Assembly (NCBI GenBank): GCA_040394475.1
Contig: JBEBSD010000066.1
Location: forward strand, 1-32,842
Reading direction: 5' to 3'
From: JBEBSD01 sp040394475
Lineage (GTDB): Bacteria > Bacteroidota > Bacteroidia > Cytophagales > Spirosomataceae
Length of the DNA stretch: 32,842 nt
The translations under genes were made by a program, and so were the position numbers. Positions 21,616 through 30,615 of the stretch are shown here, one piece after another; the first letter of the stretch is position 1; each line of letters begins with the position of its first letter. Below the pieces are notes generated by a model that ran no database searches, was not told the DNA's origin, and saw only the letters and a list, made by a program, of their open reading frames with translations.

Positions 21616-23901
21616 TTATCCCTCTGTTATGGAAATAGTTGCTGAAGCATCCGGAGCCGCGGAACTTAACGGCGCCGGTTTTTTGAAAAGCGATGCATTT
21701 TTGATGTCATCCAGGGTAAGGTTGAAAAATTCTTTATGAATATCGAACAGGCGCTCGCCGTCCCCCGGTTCAATCTTCAGATAGGAGCCGTCTTCCATAA
21801 GTTCATAGGCATTGACGTTATCTTTCAGATTGTACTCCAGCATGCCGATGGTTTCCTGCTTGACGTCTTTATCGATAAAGGCAAAGAGGGATTCGATACG
21901 ACGGTCAAAACTACGCACCATTACATCGGCGCTGCCGCCGTAAACGAGCGGGGCATTGTTGTTATGGAAATAATAAACCCGGGAATGTTCCAGGAAGTTT
22001 CCTACGAGCGAGCGGACCCGGATATTCTCGCTGAGATTTTTTCGACCCGGCCTCAGGCAGCAGATCCCTCTGACAATCAGCTCCATGGGTACTCCCGCCT
22101 GAGAAGCCTTGTACAGTTCCATAATGATCTGGCGGTCCTCCAGGGAGTTGATCTTGATGCATATCCCGGAGGGTAAACCGTTTTGGGCGTTGGCAGCCTC
22201 TTTATGGATCAGGTCGATAAGCCCGTTGCGCATGTCACGCGGGGCCGTGATCAGGTTTTTATAGCTGCTGGGTACCGAATGCCCGGTGATTACATTGAAA
22301 AATTCCGAAATGTCTTCTGTATACTCTTCTTTGCTGGTGAGGAGCCCGATGTCCGTGTAGACCCGGGCAGTATCTTCGTTGTAATTACCGCTGGAAAGGT
22401 GTGCATAGCGTGTCACATTTTCTCCTTCATTCCGGATAATCAGCAACAGTTTGGTATGGGTTTTCAGCAAACCGATCCCGTAAATGATAAAGCAGCCTGC
22501 TTTCTGAAGGCGTTGGGCTTCCCGGATGTTATTTTCTTCGTCGAACCGTGCTTTCACCTCAAACAATACGGCTACGTGTTTCCCGTTTTCGGCGGCACGC
22601 AGCAGGGCGTGGGTTACTCTTGAATTTTTGGCAAGGCGATAAATTGTCAGCTTAATGGAGAGCACCTTGGGGTCTTCGGCCGCTTGTTCAAGCAACTGAA
22701 TGACGGGTTCAAAGTTGTTGTACGGATGGTGCAGCAGAATATCCTTCTCCTTGATGGCTTCGAAAATGTCGGTAGCCCGTTCCCGGCCGATCCCCAAAGG
22801 CGGTACCGGCGGATGGGTAGGAGGGATCTGATCCTTGAAATCGGGATGTTTGATGATCTGGAACAACCCGGTATAGTCGATAAGACCGTTGCTTAAAAAT
22901 ATGTTGGCGTCGTCGATCTCCCAGCGCTTTTTCAGCAATTTGAGAAAAGACGGGTCAACACTCTCCTCTACCTCCACCCGCACTACGCGTCCTAGGCGGC
23001 GGTTCTTGATTTTTTGTTTAAGTTCGTCTACCAGGTCCGCTTCAATGTCATCACTGTCTTCCAGCGAAAAGTCTTCATTCCGCATGACCCGGAAAACGGT
23101 TGTGGAGCAGATTTTTACGTTCCGGTACAGCTTTTTGATACAGGTTCTGGTAATGGTTTCGATCGGGAGGAAAAGGATTTCATCGTCCCGTTCAACGGTA
23201 TAAAACCGGGGGAGATTGGCCGGGATCTGTACAAATGACAGCTTCTGTCCTTCTTCATCGACTTCCTGAACACTTTGAGTGGTAACGGCCAGGATAAGTA
23301 CTTTGGCGAGCAGGATGGGAAAGGCGTGCGTATAATCGTACAGCATCGGGGTGAGCATTGGATATACCGTACGATCGAAATAGGCCTTTACCTGTTGTGT
23401 TTCCTCCTCCGTCAGGTCGTCCATAGCGGCAATCCCGAACTTATGTTTTTCAAAAAGCGGCCGTAGGGTATCTTTATAACAGCTGTGCTGCTCCTCCACA
23501 AATTGATGGGCGGTAGCAAACAACAGCTTTTTAAAGGGAATCTCTCTTAAACCACAGTAATCTATCCGTTCCTTTCCATAATCGAGGTAGTTATACAGGT
23601 TTCCCACCCGAATGGTAAAGAATTCATCCAGGTTGGAGCTGGTGATCGCCAGAAACTTCATCCGGTCAAAAAGGTTCCTGTCCGGCATCTTTGCCTGGTC
23701 CAGTACACGTTCGTTGAACTTCAGCCAGCTGAGGTCCCGGCTGATCAGATCGCTTTGTTCGACAATATGGCTTGATTTTTCAGGATTGCGCCGGAATTTC
23801 CCGGTTTCTTCAGGGGGAGCGCCCGAAAGAAAAGAAAAAATATCGGTGAAGGAAGATTTTTTTTTATCGCCGGCGGAATCGTTGAAAACGTCAAAAAGCA
23901 T
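21616..23901 (-). CDS. ppk1: Polyphosphate kinase 1
   Basis: 761 residues from the ATG at 23899-23901; 22 codons further upstream are open but read like untranslated sequence. It polymerises the gamma phosphate of ATP into polyphosphate, reversibly, at the cytoplasmic membrane. Domains in order: N-terminal helical domain (RDLSWLKFNERVL, SSNLDEFFTIRVGNL), head domain, then two phospholipase-D-like domains. H482 in LLKTHTKLL is the phosphorylated His, and H639 in LEHSRVYYFHNN the second active-site His. YAHLSSGNYNEDTARVYTD and GICCLRPG are further signature segments. An unusual N-terminal tail (about 50 residues, rich in Asp/Ser/Lys) precedes the first domain. Confidence 0.97.
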   Translation of the reverse strand: MLFDVFNDSAGDKKKSSFTDIFSFLSGAPPEETGKFRRNPEKSSHIVEQSDLISRDLSWLKFNERVLDQAKMPDRNLFDRMKFLAITSSNLDEFFTIRVGNLYNYLDYGKERIDYCGLREIPFKKLLFATAHQFVEEQHSCYKDTLRPLFEKHKFGIAAMDDLTEEETQQVKAYFDRTVYPMLTPMLYDYTHAFPILLAKVLILAVTTQSVQEVDEEGQKLSFVQIPANLPRFYTVERDDEILFLPIETITRTCIKKLYRNVKICSTTVFRVMRNEDFSLEDSDDIEADLVDELKQKIKNRRLGRVVRVEVEESVDPSFLKLLKKRWEIDDANIFLSNGLIDYTGLFQIIKHPDFKDQIPPTHPPVPPLGIGRERATDIFEAIKEKDILLHHPYNNFEPVIQLLEQAAEDPKVLSIKLTIYRLAKNSRVTHALLRAAENGKHVAVLFEVKARFDEENNIREAQRLQKAGCFIIYGIGLLKTHTKLLLIIRNEGENVTRYAHLSSGNYNEDTARVYTDIGLLTSKEEYTEDISEFFNVITGHSVPSSYKNLITAPRDMRNGLIDLIHKEAANAQNGLPSGICIKINSLEDRQIIMELYKASQAGVPMELIVRGICCLRPGRKNLSENIRVRSLVGNFLEHSRVYYFHNNNAPLVYGGSADVMVRSFDRRIESLFAFIDKDVKQETIGMLEYNLKDNVNAYELMEDGSYLKIEPGDGERLFDIHKEFFNLTLDDIKNASLFKKPAPLSSAAPDASATISITEG

Positions 23902-23995
23902 AACTGGACTAACCTTTATAAAAGCGCTAACTAAAGAACGAACTAAATGAGGGGATATTGAATCCAAAGTTACAAAATAAGCGGCGGGAGTTCAC

Positions 23996-24023
23996 CACAG
24001 ATTACGTGGATGAACACAGATTA
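23996..24023 (+). repeat. Degenerate CACAGATTA direct repeat
   Basis: CACAGATTA occurs twice with a 19-bp period (23996 and 24015) in the gap between ppk1 and the barrel gene. The surrounding 23,902-24,129 shows no gene, and its wording (CACAGATTA...CTGCCCT...) resembles the dispersed CACAGA-type sequences at the right end of this window. Confidence 0.4.
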
Positions 24024-24129
24024 ATTGGCATTTCTGCCCTAATCTGCCCTGTTCTGCGGTGCACCCCGATTGAGTAACAGGGCTTTGTCAGTCCGTGTAA
24101 GCCATAGTGCCTTTGCGTGACGTACTTTG

Positions 24130-25026
24130 TCAGCGTTGAATAATGATTTCGGCAGGGGCAGCCTGCAGGATGCTGTTCTCTGTCTTTTCCCGCACGGCGC
24201 CGCGCTGAATGGCGCTTACAAAGCGCAGGGAGATCCCAAAGCTCCAGCCGGTGCCATTTGATTGCAGGTAGCCTTTTCCCAGGATGTCATGATTGTCGGA
24301 ATAGGTCAGTTCCGTGGTGATGGCATTGCCGTATCCCCATTGGTGCCGCAGAAAAAAGGCAATGTCTGCCCATTCGGCAGCTTTGAAGCTGTATTCGGCC
24401 GAAGCTTCCAGCCCGAAGGTCCAGTCGTTGCTGATTGTGGTGGCGCTCCCTACGTAGGTGGTATCCGCGGGATTGCCATACCCGTTGTAGTGAAATATTT
24501 TAAAGCCTTTCGGCTCGCGGGTGCCGCCGGAATTGGGAACCGCCCAGCCTCCCGCTCCCAGCCATAATCCGGGTCTTCGCAAGCCGGGTTTTTCAAATTC
24601 CAGCAATACTTTTGTCCGGAGAAAAATGGCGTTCCGGTTGTTGGTAAACCGGAAACCGCCTTTATTGGTGGTGTTTAACCGGGCATTGTTATGGATTCCT
24701 GTATGCGCATATCCGCCTTCTATGGCCAGCTGCTCCCTGAAAATCCATCCGATCTGCCCGGAAAAGGAATAATCCCAGGTGGAGGCAGGGCGCAGCAGGT
24801 AATCATGGTGGTTGTCGAGTGTGGTTTTGTCAAGCCGTCCGTAGTGATCTGTCCCCAGGTACCAGCGACTGCGGATCCTGATCGTTTCCAATTGTTTCAG
24901 CGCTTGTTTACGGTTCGGTTTCCGCAAGGTTGGAAGGACGTTCTCGGGCTGATAATAAATTTCATCCTGCGCCTTCAGGACAAAAAGAGGAATAAGAAGC
25001 AAAAGGCCTGTAAAAAGATGCTTCAT
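24130..25026 (-). CDS. Outer-membrane beta-barrel protein of unknown function
   Basis: 298 residues from the ATG at 25024-25026. The frame is open to 25182, but that part would run through the gyrB terminator and the end of gyrB. Signal peptide: MKHLFTGLLLLIPLFVLKAQ. Then a polar segment rich in Arg (NRKQALKQLETIRIRSRWYLGTD) and amphipathic strands with aromatic ends (SFSGQIGWIFREQLAIEGGYAH, FRFTNNRNAIFLRTKVLLEF, WTFGLEASAEYSF, WSFGISLRFVS). The unit count suggests a small 8-12 stranded barrel. The family is not recognised. The C-terminal tail (ENSILQAAPAEIIIQR) after the last strand is not the usual terminal aromatic of BAM substrates. Confidence 0.75.
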   Translation of the reverse strand: MKHLFTGLLLLIPLFVLKAQDEIYYQPENVLPTLRKPNRKQALKQLETIRIRSRWYLGTDHYGRLDKTTLDNHHDYLLRPASTWDYSFSGQIGWIFREQLAIEGGYAHTGIHNNARLNTTNKGGFRFTNNRNAIFLRTKVLLEFEKPGLRRPGLWLGAGGWAVPNSGGTREPKGFKIFHYNGYGNPADTTYVGSATTISNDWTFGLEASAEYSFKAAEWADIAFFLRHQWGYGNAITTELTYSDNHDILGKGYLQSNGTGWSFGISLRFVSAIQRGAVREKTENSILQAAPAEIIIQR

Positions 25027-25085
25027 AAGCAGAATCATTTTAATAGGAATACGCAAGAGCCCCCTGTTTTGTTGCCCAAAGCTAC

Positions 25086-25122
25086 AAAGCGGATGTTCCT
25101 TGTGATAAGGAGCATCCGCTTT
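25086..25122 (-). terminator. Strong intrinsic terminator of gyrB
   Basis: Arms AAAGCGGATG (25086-25095) and CATCCGCTTT (25113-25122), perfect over 10 bp, continued inwards by a T-G pair and TCCTT/AAGGA around a five-base loop: 16 pairs. It stands 23 bp behind the gyrB stop. The T-run in the minus direction is short (CTTTGTAGCTTTG). Confidence 0.75.
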
Positions 25123-25144
25123 GCCTTTTGGTTGTAAAGAGCGA

Positions 25145-27100
25145 TTAAATATCGATGCGCGCGTACTTGGCATTTTTCTCAATGAACTCCCGGCGCGGAG
25201 CTACTTCGTCTCCCATTAGCATAGAAAACAGGTGGTCCGCTTCGGCGGCTGAATCAATGGTTACCTGTTTCAGGCTCCGGTGTTCGGGGTTCATGGTAGT
25301 TTGCCAGAGTTGTTCGGCGTTCATTTCTCCTAACCCTTTGTAACGCTGTACGTTAACGGATTCGTCACGGCCGCCTCCGATCGCCTTGACCGCCGCTTCC
25401 CGTTGCGCTTCCGTCCAGCAATACCGTTCTTCTTTCCCTTTTCTAACGAGGTAAAGGGGAGGCTGCGCAATGTAGATATAACCGTTTTCAATAAGGATTT
25501 TCATATACCGGAAGAAGAACGTCAGGATCAGGGTCCGGATATGGCTTCCATCCACATCGGCATCGGTCATGATGATAATCTTGTGGTACCGGAGCTTATC
25601 GATGTTGAGCGCCCGTTCATCACCATCCCGGCCGATTTGCACGCCCATGGCGGTGAACATGTTTTTGATCTCCTCATTTTCGTAGATCCTGTATTCCTGC
25701 GCCTTTTCCACATTCAGGATTTTCCCCCGAAGCGGAAGAATCGCCTGGAAATTCCGGTTACGCCCTTGTTTGGCCGTTCCACCCGCCGAGTCCCCTTCCA
25801 CCAGGTACAATTCGCATAGCTCGGGGTCGGTTTCGGCGCAATCGGCTAGTTTTCCGGGAAGACCGGTGCCGGTCAGCACGTTTTTACGTTGAACCATTTC
25901 CCGCGCCTTCCGTGCCGCAATACGGGCTTTGGCGGCAAGGAGTACCTTTTCAATAATGGTGCGCGCTTCTTTCGGATGCTCTTCCAGGTAGGTTTCCAGC
26001 ATTTCGGATACTACCTGGCTTACCGTACCGGCCACGTCGCCATTCCCCAGCTTGGTTTTGGTTTGGCCTTCAAACTGCGGTTCCGCTACTTTGATGGAAA
26101 TAACTGCCGTAAGCCCCTCCCGGAAATCATCCCCGCTGACTTCTATTTTTTCTTTTGCGAGTACTCCGGATTTATCGGCGTAATTTTTAAGGGTACGCGT
26201 GAGCGCCATCCGGAAACCCGATACGTGGGTACCTCCCTCTATGGTATTGATATTGTTAACATAGGAAAATACGTTCTCGCTGTAGGAAGTATTATAAATC
26301 ATGGAAACTTCCACAGGTACAGTGCCTTTTGTACTTTCCATGTAGATCGGCTCAGGAATCAGCCGCGGGCGGGTTGCATCCAGGTATGCCACAAACTCAA
26401 CCAGCCCTCCCTGCGAATGGAACTCTTCAGAACGGGGCTGGCCTTCATCATCCAGTTCCCGCAGATCGGTCAGGATAATTTTGATCCCCCTGTTGAGAAA
26501 AGAAAGCTCACGCAACCGTGTGGCCACTGTTTCGTATTTGAACTCGGTGACAGTGAATATAGAATCATCAGGTTTGAAACTAATCGTTGTGCCGGTTTTT
26601 TCGGATTCGCCGATGATCCGTACAGGGTAAAGAGGCTTTCCTTCTGAATACTCCTGTTCGAAAACGTTGCCTTCCCGGTGGATCTCTGCCCGGAACCGGA
26701 TCGAAAGGGCATTGACACAGGAAACCCCCACTCCGTGCAATCCGCCGGAAACCTTATAGGTGTCTTTGTCAAATTTTCCCCCGGCGTGCAGCACGGTCAT
26801 GACGACTTCCAGGGCCGACCGTTTCTCTTTGGAGTGGATCCCGGTAGGGATACCGCGCCCGTTGTCTTTTACCGTGATGGACTCGTCGGTTTCAATAAAG
26901 ACCTGAATCGTATCACAGTAGCCGGCCATGGCTTCATCGATAGAGTTGTCAACTACTTCCCAGATCAGATGGTGGAGGCCTTTGAAACCAGTGTCCCCAA
27001 TATACATTGCGGGGCGTTTTCGCACCGCTTCAAGCCCTTCGAGAACCTGGATATTTTCAGCGGAGTACGTGTTTAATTCGAGTGTCGTTCCGTTTGCCAT
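25145..27100 (-). CDS. gyrB: DNA gyrase subunit B
   Basis: 651 residues. GHKL ATPase motifs: E48 and N52 in WEVVDNSIDEA, DNGRGIP (79-85) and GGLHGVG (119-125) with K346 to K350 in QTKTKLGN as the QTK loop. TOPRIM motifs: EGDSAGG (435-441) and DADVDG (513-518), with the C-terminal RYKGLGEMN motif. With GyrA it introduces negative supercoils. GyrB and ParE are paralogues; the FQAILPLRGKILNVEKA segment and typical Bacteroidota GyrB length favour GyrB. The 165-residue insert of E. coli is absent, as in this phylum. It carries its own strong terminator, and a perfect palindrome lies upstream. Confidence 0.95.
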   Translation of the reverse strand: MANGTTLELNTYSAENIQVLEGLEAVRKRPAMYIGDTGFKGLHHLIWEVVDNSIDEAMAGYCDTIQVFIETDESITVKDNGRGIPTGIHSKEKRSALEVVMTVLHAGGKFDKDTYKVSGGLHGVGVSCVNALSIRFRAEIHREGNVFEQEYSEGKPLYPVRIIGESEKTGTTISFKPDDSIFTVTEFKYETVATRLRELSFLNRGIKIILTDLRELDDEGQPRSEEFHSQGGLVEFVAYLDATRPRLIPEPIYMESTKGTVPVEVSMIYNTSYSENVFSYVNNINTIEGGTHVSGFRMALTRTLKNYADKSGVLAKEKIEVSGDDFREGLTAVISIKVAEPQFEGQTKTKLGNGDVAGTVSQVVSEMLETYLEEHPKEARTIIEKVLLAAKARIAARKAREMVQRKNVLTGTGLPGKLADCAETDPELCELYLVEGDSAGGTAKQGRNRNFQAILPLRGKILNVEKAQEYRIYENEEIKNMFTAMGVQIGRDGDERALNIDKLRYHKIIIMTDADVDGSHIRTLILTFFFRYMKILIENGYIYIAQPPLYLVRKGKEERYCWTEAQREAAVKAIGGGRDESVNVQRYKGLGEMNAEQLWQTTMNPEHRSLKQVTIDSAAEADHLFSMLMGDEVAPRREFIEKNAKYARIDI

Positions 27101-27128
27101 AAATGATTAGTACGCTACTTAAAATCAA

Positions 27129-27146
27129 GTTTTTAATATTAAAAAC
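27129..27146. promoter_or_regulatory. Perfect 18-bp palindrome GTTTTTAATATTAAAAAC upstream of gyrB
   Basis: Spacer-free palindrome 29-46 bp before the gyrB start. A TATATTTA box, one base from TAnnTTTG, lies just upstream on the minus strand (about 27154-27161). That puts the palindrome at or right behind the transcription start, where it could be an operator or a 5' hairpin of the mRNA. Confidence 0.45.
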
Positions 27147-27192
27147 GAAGATGTAAATATAGGAATTTTTTTGGAATTTCCCTTATCGGATG

Positions 27193-27204
27193 CCGAAGCT
27201 TCGG
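27193..27204. repeat. Palindrome CCGAAGCTTCGG
   Basis: Perfect 12-bp palindrome in the 173-bp gap between gyrB and the GT-C-like gene. It has no T-tract, and its role is unclear. Confidence 0.25.
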
Positions 27205-27273
27205 GTGAAAAACGGATATTCCCGGAGTCTTTTGTGAACGAGGTGTATTCCTGTCCTGCAAAGCCCTGAAAGA

Positions 27274-28947
27274 TTACCCGTTCCGGACTACTGTCACCTG
27301 GTCTTTTTCAACCTGCAGGGAATAGACGGTCCGGTAAAACCGGTTGTTTTTCCAGATTCCGATGTGATAGCTGCCGGCCGGGATATTGCCTTGCGGAACC
27401 TCCGCGTGAAAGCCCTTTCCAAGGAGTACGCCGCGGGTCAGGAAATCCCTGAAAGCCGGCCGGGATTTCCGCACGGCCAGCCAATACCCAGGCCCTTCCG
27501 GGGGCTGAAGATACAGGTAAAGTTCCGGGGTAACGGAACTGCTGTTGACGATCCGGAACCAGCGCTCCTCAGCTTCGGGAAACGTTCCTGATGAATAATC
27601 GGCGTGGAAGTCCAGCAGTTCAGTCGTATCCGCAGGATAGGCTTGTCCGGTGATGACGGGGAGCCGGGGATGGCTGCGCACTGTTCCTTTGGCGAGTGCT
27701 TTTTCCAGCGTCGTATGAATATTACGGTTAAAGGTCCAATGGTAGCGAAGGAATTTTTTATGGGAAGCATAATTGGCCTCTTCAGCGATAAGGGAATGAT
27801 GGTGGAAGGCGCCGTTCGGGTAATGGGTCAGGTAGCTCAGGGCGTTGAAAACCAGCGCGGTGAAGAGCACCGGGAGTGCCAGGCTTCTTTTGTATAATTC
27901 CGGGATGCCGCTGATCAAAGCCAGATAGGCGAGGCAAGCCATATACGCAGGGTAGTGCTGATAGCGTGGGGGCATGATGTTTTCGAGCCCCGACCAGCTG
28001 CGGGTAAGGCTCACCAGCATGGCGGTGATGAGCAACGCCAACAAGTTGCCCAGCAGGAACTTTTCAAAAGGCGACAACGCGTACGTCCCCCTGAGGGTCC
28101 GCAAAAGCGCCGGCAGGAGACGGATCAGGGGAATGGCGACAAGGACCACACCCAGTCCAACCGCCCAGTAGGGGCTGGCGGCCAGCACACGGGTCAGGCT
28201 CCCTAAAAAAGCGAAAAAAGACTGGATCAGCAAAAGCGGATCCGACAGGCTTTCCTGCAAATGCGAGCTCATTCCTTTTTCATACCGATAGAAGTATACG
28301 AGCAGGGCTGTCCCTGTTCCTGCCGCCCAGTATGCCATATAACGCCACTGCCGGTCGAGGGCCATCAAAACAAGGATGACAAGAAAGCTGCTGATGCCGC
28401 TGCCATGGGTAAAGGCTGCGGCCAGCGCCGCCAGGAAGGCCAGGCGGTGTCGTTTCTGACCGTAGAGGTATATCGTCAGCGCAATCCAGACGACGACATT
28501 GGATTGTTGCAGGATACTGATCGGCCATACAATGTTCTCATAATACTGGGGCTGAAATAAAACCCATGAAACCGGGATAAACAGCCAGGCAGCCAGGTTC
28601 AGCGATCGGAAGGTTTTCCATAGCAGCAACAGGATGAAAACCCAGATGAGGTTGGCGATCAGGGCCAGGTTGCGCCAGTTGATGAAGCCTTCCAGCGAGT
28701 AATCCAGGAAGGTAATAAGGCGGGGCAGCAGAATACGGTGGTCGTTTTGCTGCTTATACCAGAAGTGTACTTTGCGGGAAAAGGTTTCGGCTTCCGGGAA
28801 AAGGGTCATCGATTCCAGTAAATCGTAGTCATCCCCGTAAAAGATCGGTCCGCTGAACCGATAGCCGAAAGACAAGTAGCCGATGACCGGAATCAGGATA
28901 CCCAAAAAGACAATCAGAGAGAATAAAGTGCCGGCTGGATATTTCAA
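27274..28947 (-). CDS. Polytopic membrane protein, GT-C glycosyltransferase-like
   Basis: About 557 residues if translation starts at the TTG at 28945-28947, two bases behind the stop of the gene before; an ATG at 29016 inside that gene would add 23 residues. About ten transmembrane helices are followed by a soluble C-terminal domain of roughly 170 residues. After the first helix comes GDDYDLLE, an acidic pair in the first extracytoplasmic loop as in GT-C enzymes that use lipid-linked sugars. QNDHRILLPRLITF follows, and HGSGISSF lies in the next helix-loop. GT-C identity is inferred from topology and this motif. The C-terminal beta-rich part (WFRIVNSSSVTPELYLYLQP) may bind glycan or a partner. 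It is the last gene of the tsaE operon. Confidence 0.7.
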   Translation of the reverse strand: MKYPAGTLFSLIVFLGILIPVIGYLSFGYRFSGPIFYGDDYDLLESMTLFPEAETFSRKVHFWYKQQNDHRILLPRLITFLDYSLEGFINWRNLALIANLIWVFILLLLWKTFRSLNLAAWLFIPVSWVLFQPQYYENIVWPISILQQSNVVVWIALTIYLYGQKRHRLAFLAALAAAFTHGSGISSFLVILVLMALDRQWRYMAYWAAGTGTALLVYFYRYEKGMSSHLQESLSDPLLLIQSFFAFLGSLTRVLAASPYWAVGLGVVLVAIPLIRLLPALLRTLRGTYALSPFEKFLLGNLLALLITAMLVSLTRSWSGLENIMPPRYQHYPAYMACLAYLALISGIPELYKRSLALPVLFTALVFNALSYLTHYPNGAFHHHSLIAEEANYASHKKFLRYHWTFNRNIHTTLEKALAKGTVRSHPRLPVITGQAYPADTTELLDFHADYSSGTFPEAEERWFRIVNSSSVTPELYLYLQPPEGPGYWLAVRKSRPAFRDFLTRGVLLGKGFHAEVPQGNIPAGSYHIGIWKNNRFYRTVYSLQVEKDQVTVVRNG

Positions 28948-28949
28948 AA

Positions 28950-29354
28950 TCAGTCTTCTGGGTAGGGAATAAATACAAAACCGGCAAATTCGTGATGCAG
29001 GACAAACATGCAGCAAAACTCGTCAGGGTTACGGTAATTTTCCCGGAACAATTCTACAGCGGTCCCCCCGATAAGCTCACGGTCTGTAAATTCCTGCAGG
29101 AACGACGCGCGGTAAGACCATTCCACCCCTAATTCGCCTGCACGAAACAATAAGGCCCCGATTTCGCCCGGGGACTGGGAAACCACGAATATGGGAAAAT
29201 CAGAAAAGCCCCGTTTGCGGATCTGGTAAGAGGCTTCTTTCAACTGGTCCGCAACTTTTATAAAGTCTTCCGAAAGCCGGCCTAATAGTTTTCTATCGAG
29301 TTCCGGAGAATTGGCATCGTCCAGTAAACTGTTTTCATTGCTGTGGTTGATCAT
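28950..29354 (-). CDS. Conserved small protein of the tsaE operon, unknown function
   Basis: 134 residues from the ATG at 29352-29354. An acidic N-terminus and a helix (LGRLSEDFIKVADQLKEASYQIRKRG) precede the conserved-looking stretch FPIFVVSQSPGEIGALLFRAGELG and the end FVLHHEFAGFVFIPYPED, which ends exactly at the stop. No signal peptide or membrane segment. I have seen this kind of short protein next to tsaE and Ald-like genes in other Bacteroidota, so the neighbourhood looks conserved, but no function is known to me. The start lies 36 bp behind the end of the Ald-like gene, and the end is two bases before the next start, so all are one transcript. Confidence 0.75.
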   Translation of the reverse strand: MINHSNENSLLDDANSPELDRKLLGRLSEDFIKVADQLKEASYQIRKRGFSDFPIFVVSQSPGEIGALLFRAGELGVEWSYRASFLQEFTDRELIGGTAVELFRENYRNPDEFCCMFVLHHEFAGFVFIPYPED

Positions 29355-29389
29355 GGTAGGCAGCCGTTTGATAGGTACAAAAATGCGGA

Positions 29390-30613
29390 TCACATGCGCG
29401 CCATCATCAGCAGCGACAGGTCCTTGTATTTCATGTTGAATTTCCGGGCAATATGCGAGTTGGTGAGTGTTCCTTTATGGCTGTAAACGCCCTTCATCAT
29501 CCAACGGTTCGCGTAAAGCATGGCTTCTATGCCGCCGATCGTGCCCATTTCCAGCAAAAACGGTAAGAAGACATTGCTCAGCGCCATGCTGGCGGTATGG
29601 GGCACCCGTGAAGCGATATTAGGGACACAATAATGGATAATATCGTGGTGGCGGAAAACCGGGTGATTATGGGTGGTCATCCTGGAGGTTTCAAAACAAC
29701 CTCCCTGGTCGATACTGACGTCGATAATAACCGAGTTCGGACGCATTTGTGCAATCATTTCTTCCGTTACCACGCAGGGGCTGAGCCCGTTTTCTCCCCG
29801 CATGGCTCCGATGATCACGTCGGCCCGGCTGATCGCTTCTTTCAGGATATCGGAATCGATAATGGAAGTATAAAGGTTTTGACCGACAATGTAGCGAAGC
29901 CGCTGAAGGCGGTAAATATGCTTGTCAAATACTTTGATATCAGCGCCCAACCCCAATGCAGCCCGTGTGGCATACTCGGCCACGGTTCCGGCGCCCAGGA
30001 TCACTACTTTTGTCGGGGGAATACCGGTGACCCCCCCCAGGATCAGCCCGCGTCCTCCGCTCGGGCTGGTGAGGTATTCGGCGGCAATGAGTAAAGCGGC
30101 GCTCCCGGCAATCTCACTCATGGTCCTGATCACAGGCAGGCCGCCAACACGGTCTTCGATCAGTTCATATCCGATGCCGGTAATTTTTTTCTGGTTCAGC
30201 TGTTCAAAATAAGAGCGCTCGTGGCTGGGCAGGTTCAGGGCTGAAATGACGGTGGATCCTGCTTTCACCCAGTCAAACTCGGCCGGGATCAGCGGCTCGA
30301 TTTTGAGGATCAGGTCAGCCTGATAAACTTCTTTGGGGGACAGTACAATACGGGCGCCGGCTTCGCTATATTCCCGGTCGATGAAATTGGCGTCCTTACC
30401 CGCATCCTTCTCTACCCATACTTCATGACCGTGCCGGACCAGGATCGCAACCCCTTCAGGGGTTAGCCCTACCCGGTTTTCCTGCAGGGAGACCTCTTTC
30501 GGGATACCGATAAACAGGGAATTGCCATGTTCTTTGACGGGAGCCAGCGACTCCTGCGGATAGAGCGAAGATTGTTTCGCCAGTGCTTCGAAACCCGGTG
30601 GGTGTTGTGCCAT
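29390..30613 (-). CDS. Alanine-dehydrogenase-like protein with altered catalytic residues
   Basis: 407 residues, some 35 longer than usual at the N-terminus (a polar extension before FIGIPKEVSLQENRVGLTP). The Ald/PNT fold is intact: VVILGAGTVAEYATRAA nucleotide-binding loop, VIIDVSIDQGGCFETSR with the conserved Asp, and IIHYCVPNIASRVPHTASMALSN. Alignment by eye to the paralogue at 14431-15540 puts Ile105 at the catalytic Lys75 (LKIEP against VKVKEP) and Asn127 at His96 (SALNLP against TYFHFA), with a one-residue gap between. R47 and the Asp remain. So substrate binding may persist while alanine chemistry is doubtful. Encoded three bases behind tsaE. It could be a pseudoenzyme or act on another substrate. 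Confidence 0.85.
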   Translation of the reverse strand: MAQHPPGFEALAKQSSLYPQESLAPVKEHGNSLFIGIPKEVSLQENRVGLTPEGVAILVRHGHEVWVEKDAGKDANFIDREYSEAGARIVLSPKEVYQADLILKIEPLIPAEFDWVKAGSTVISALNLPSHERSYFEQLNQKKITGIGYELIEDRVGGLPVIRTMSEIAGSAALLIAAEYLTSPSGGRGLILGGVTGIPPTKVVILGAGTVAEYATRAALGLGADIKVFDKHIYRLQRLRYIVGQNLYTSIIDSDILKEAISRADVIIGAMRGENGLSPCVVTEEMIAQMRPNSVIIDVSIDQGGCFETSRMTTHNHPVFRHHDIIHYCVPNIASRVPHTASMALSNVFLPFLLEMGTIGGIEAMLYANRWMMKGVYSHKGTLTNSHIARKFNMKYKDLSLLMMARM

Positions 30614-30615
30614 AG

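Noticed and set aside
25027..25182. N-terminal extension of the barrel protein to 25182
   Set aside because: It would cover the gyrB terminator and overlap the gyrB 3' end, and would put the signal peptide at residue 53.
25145..27100. ParE (topoisomerase IV) instead of GyrB
   Set aside because: Motif wording around the TOPRIM domain and the length fit GyrB of Bacteroidota better; ParE remains a minor alternative without a full alignment.
21616..27100. Many long open frames opposite ppk1 and gyrB
   Set aside because: They are antisense shadows of strongly conserved genes with biased codon use and show no motifs of their own.
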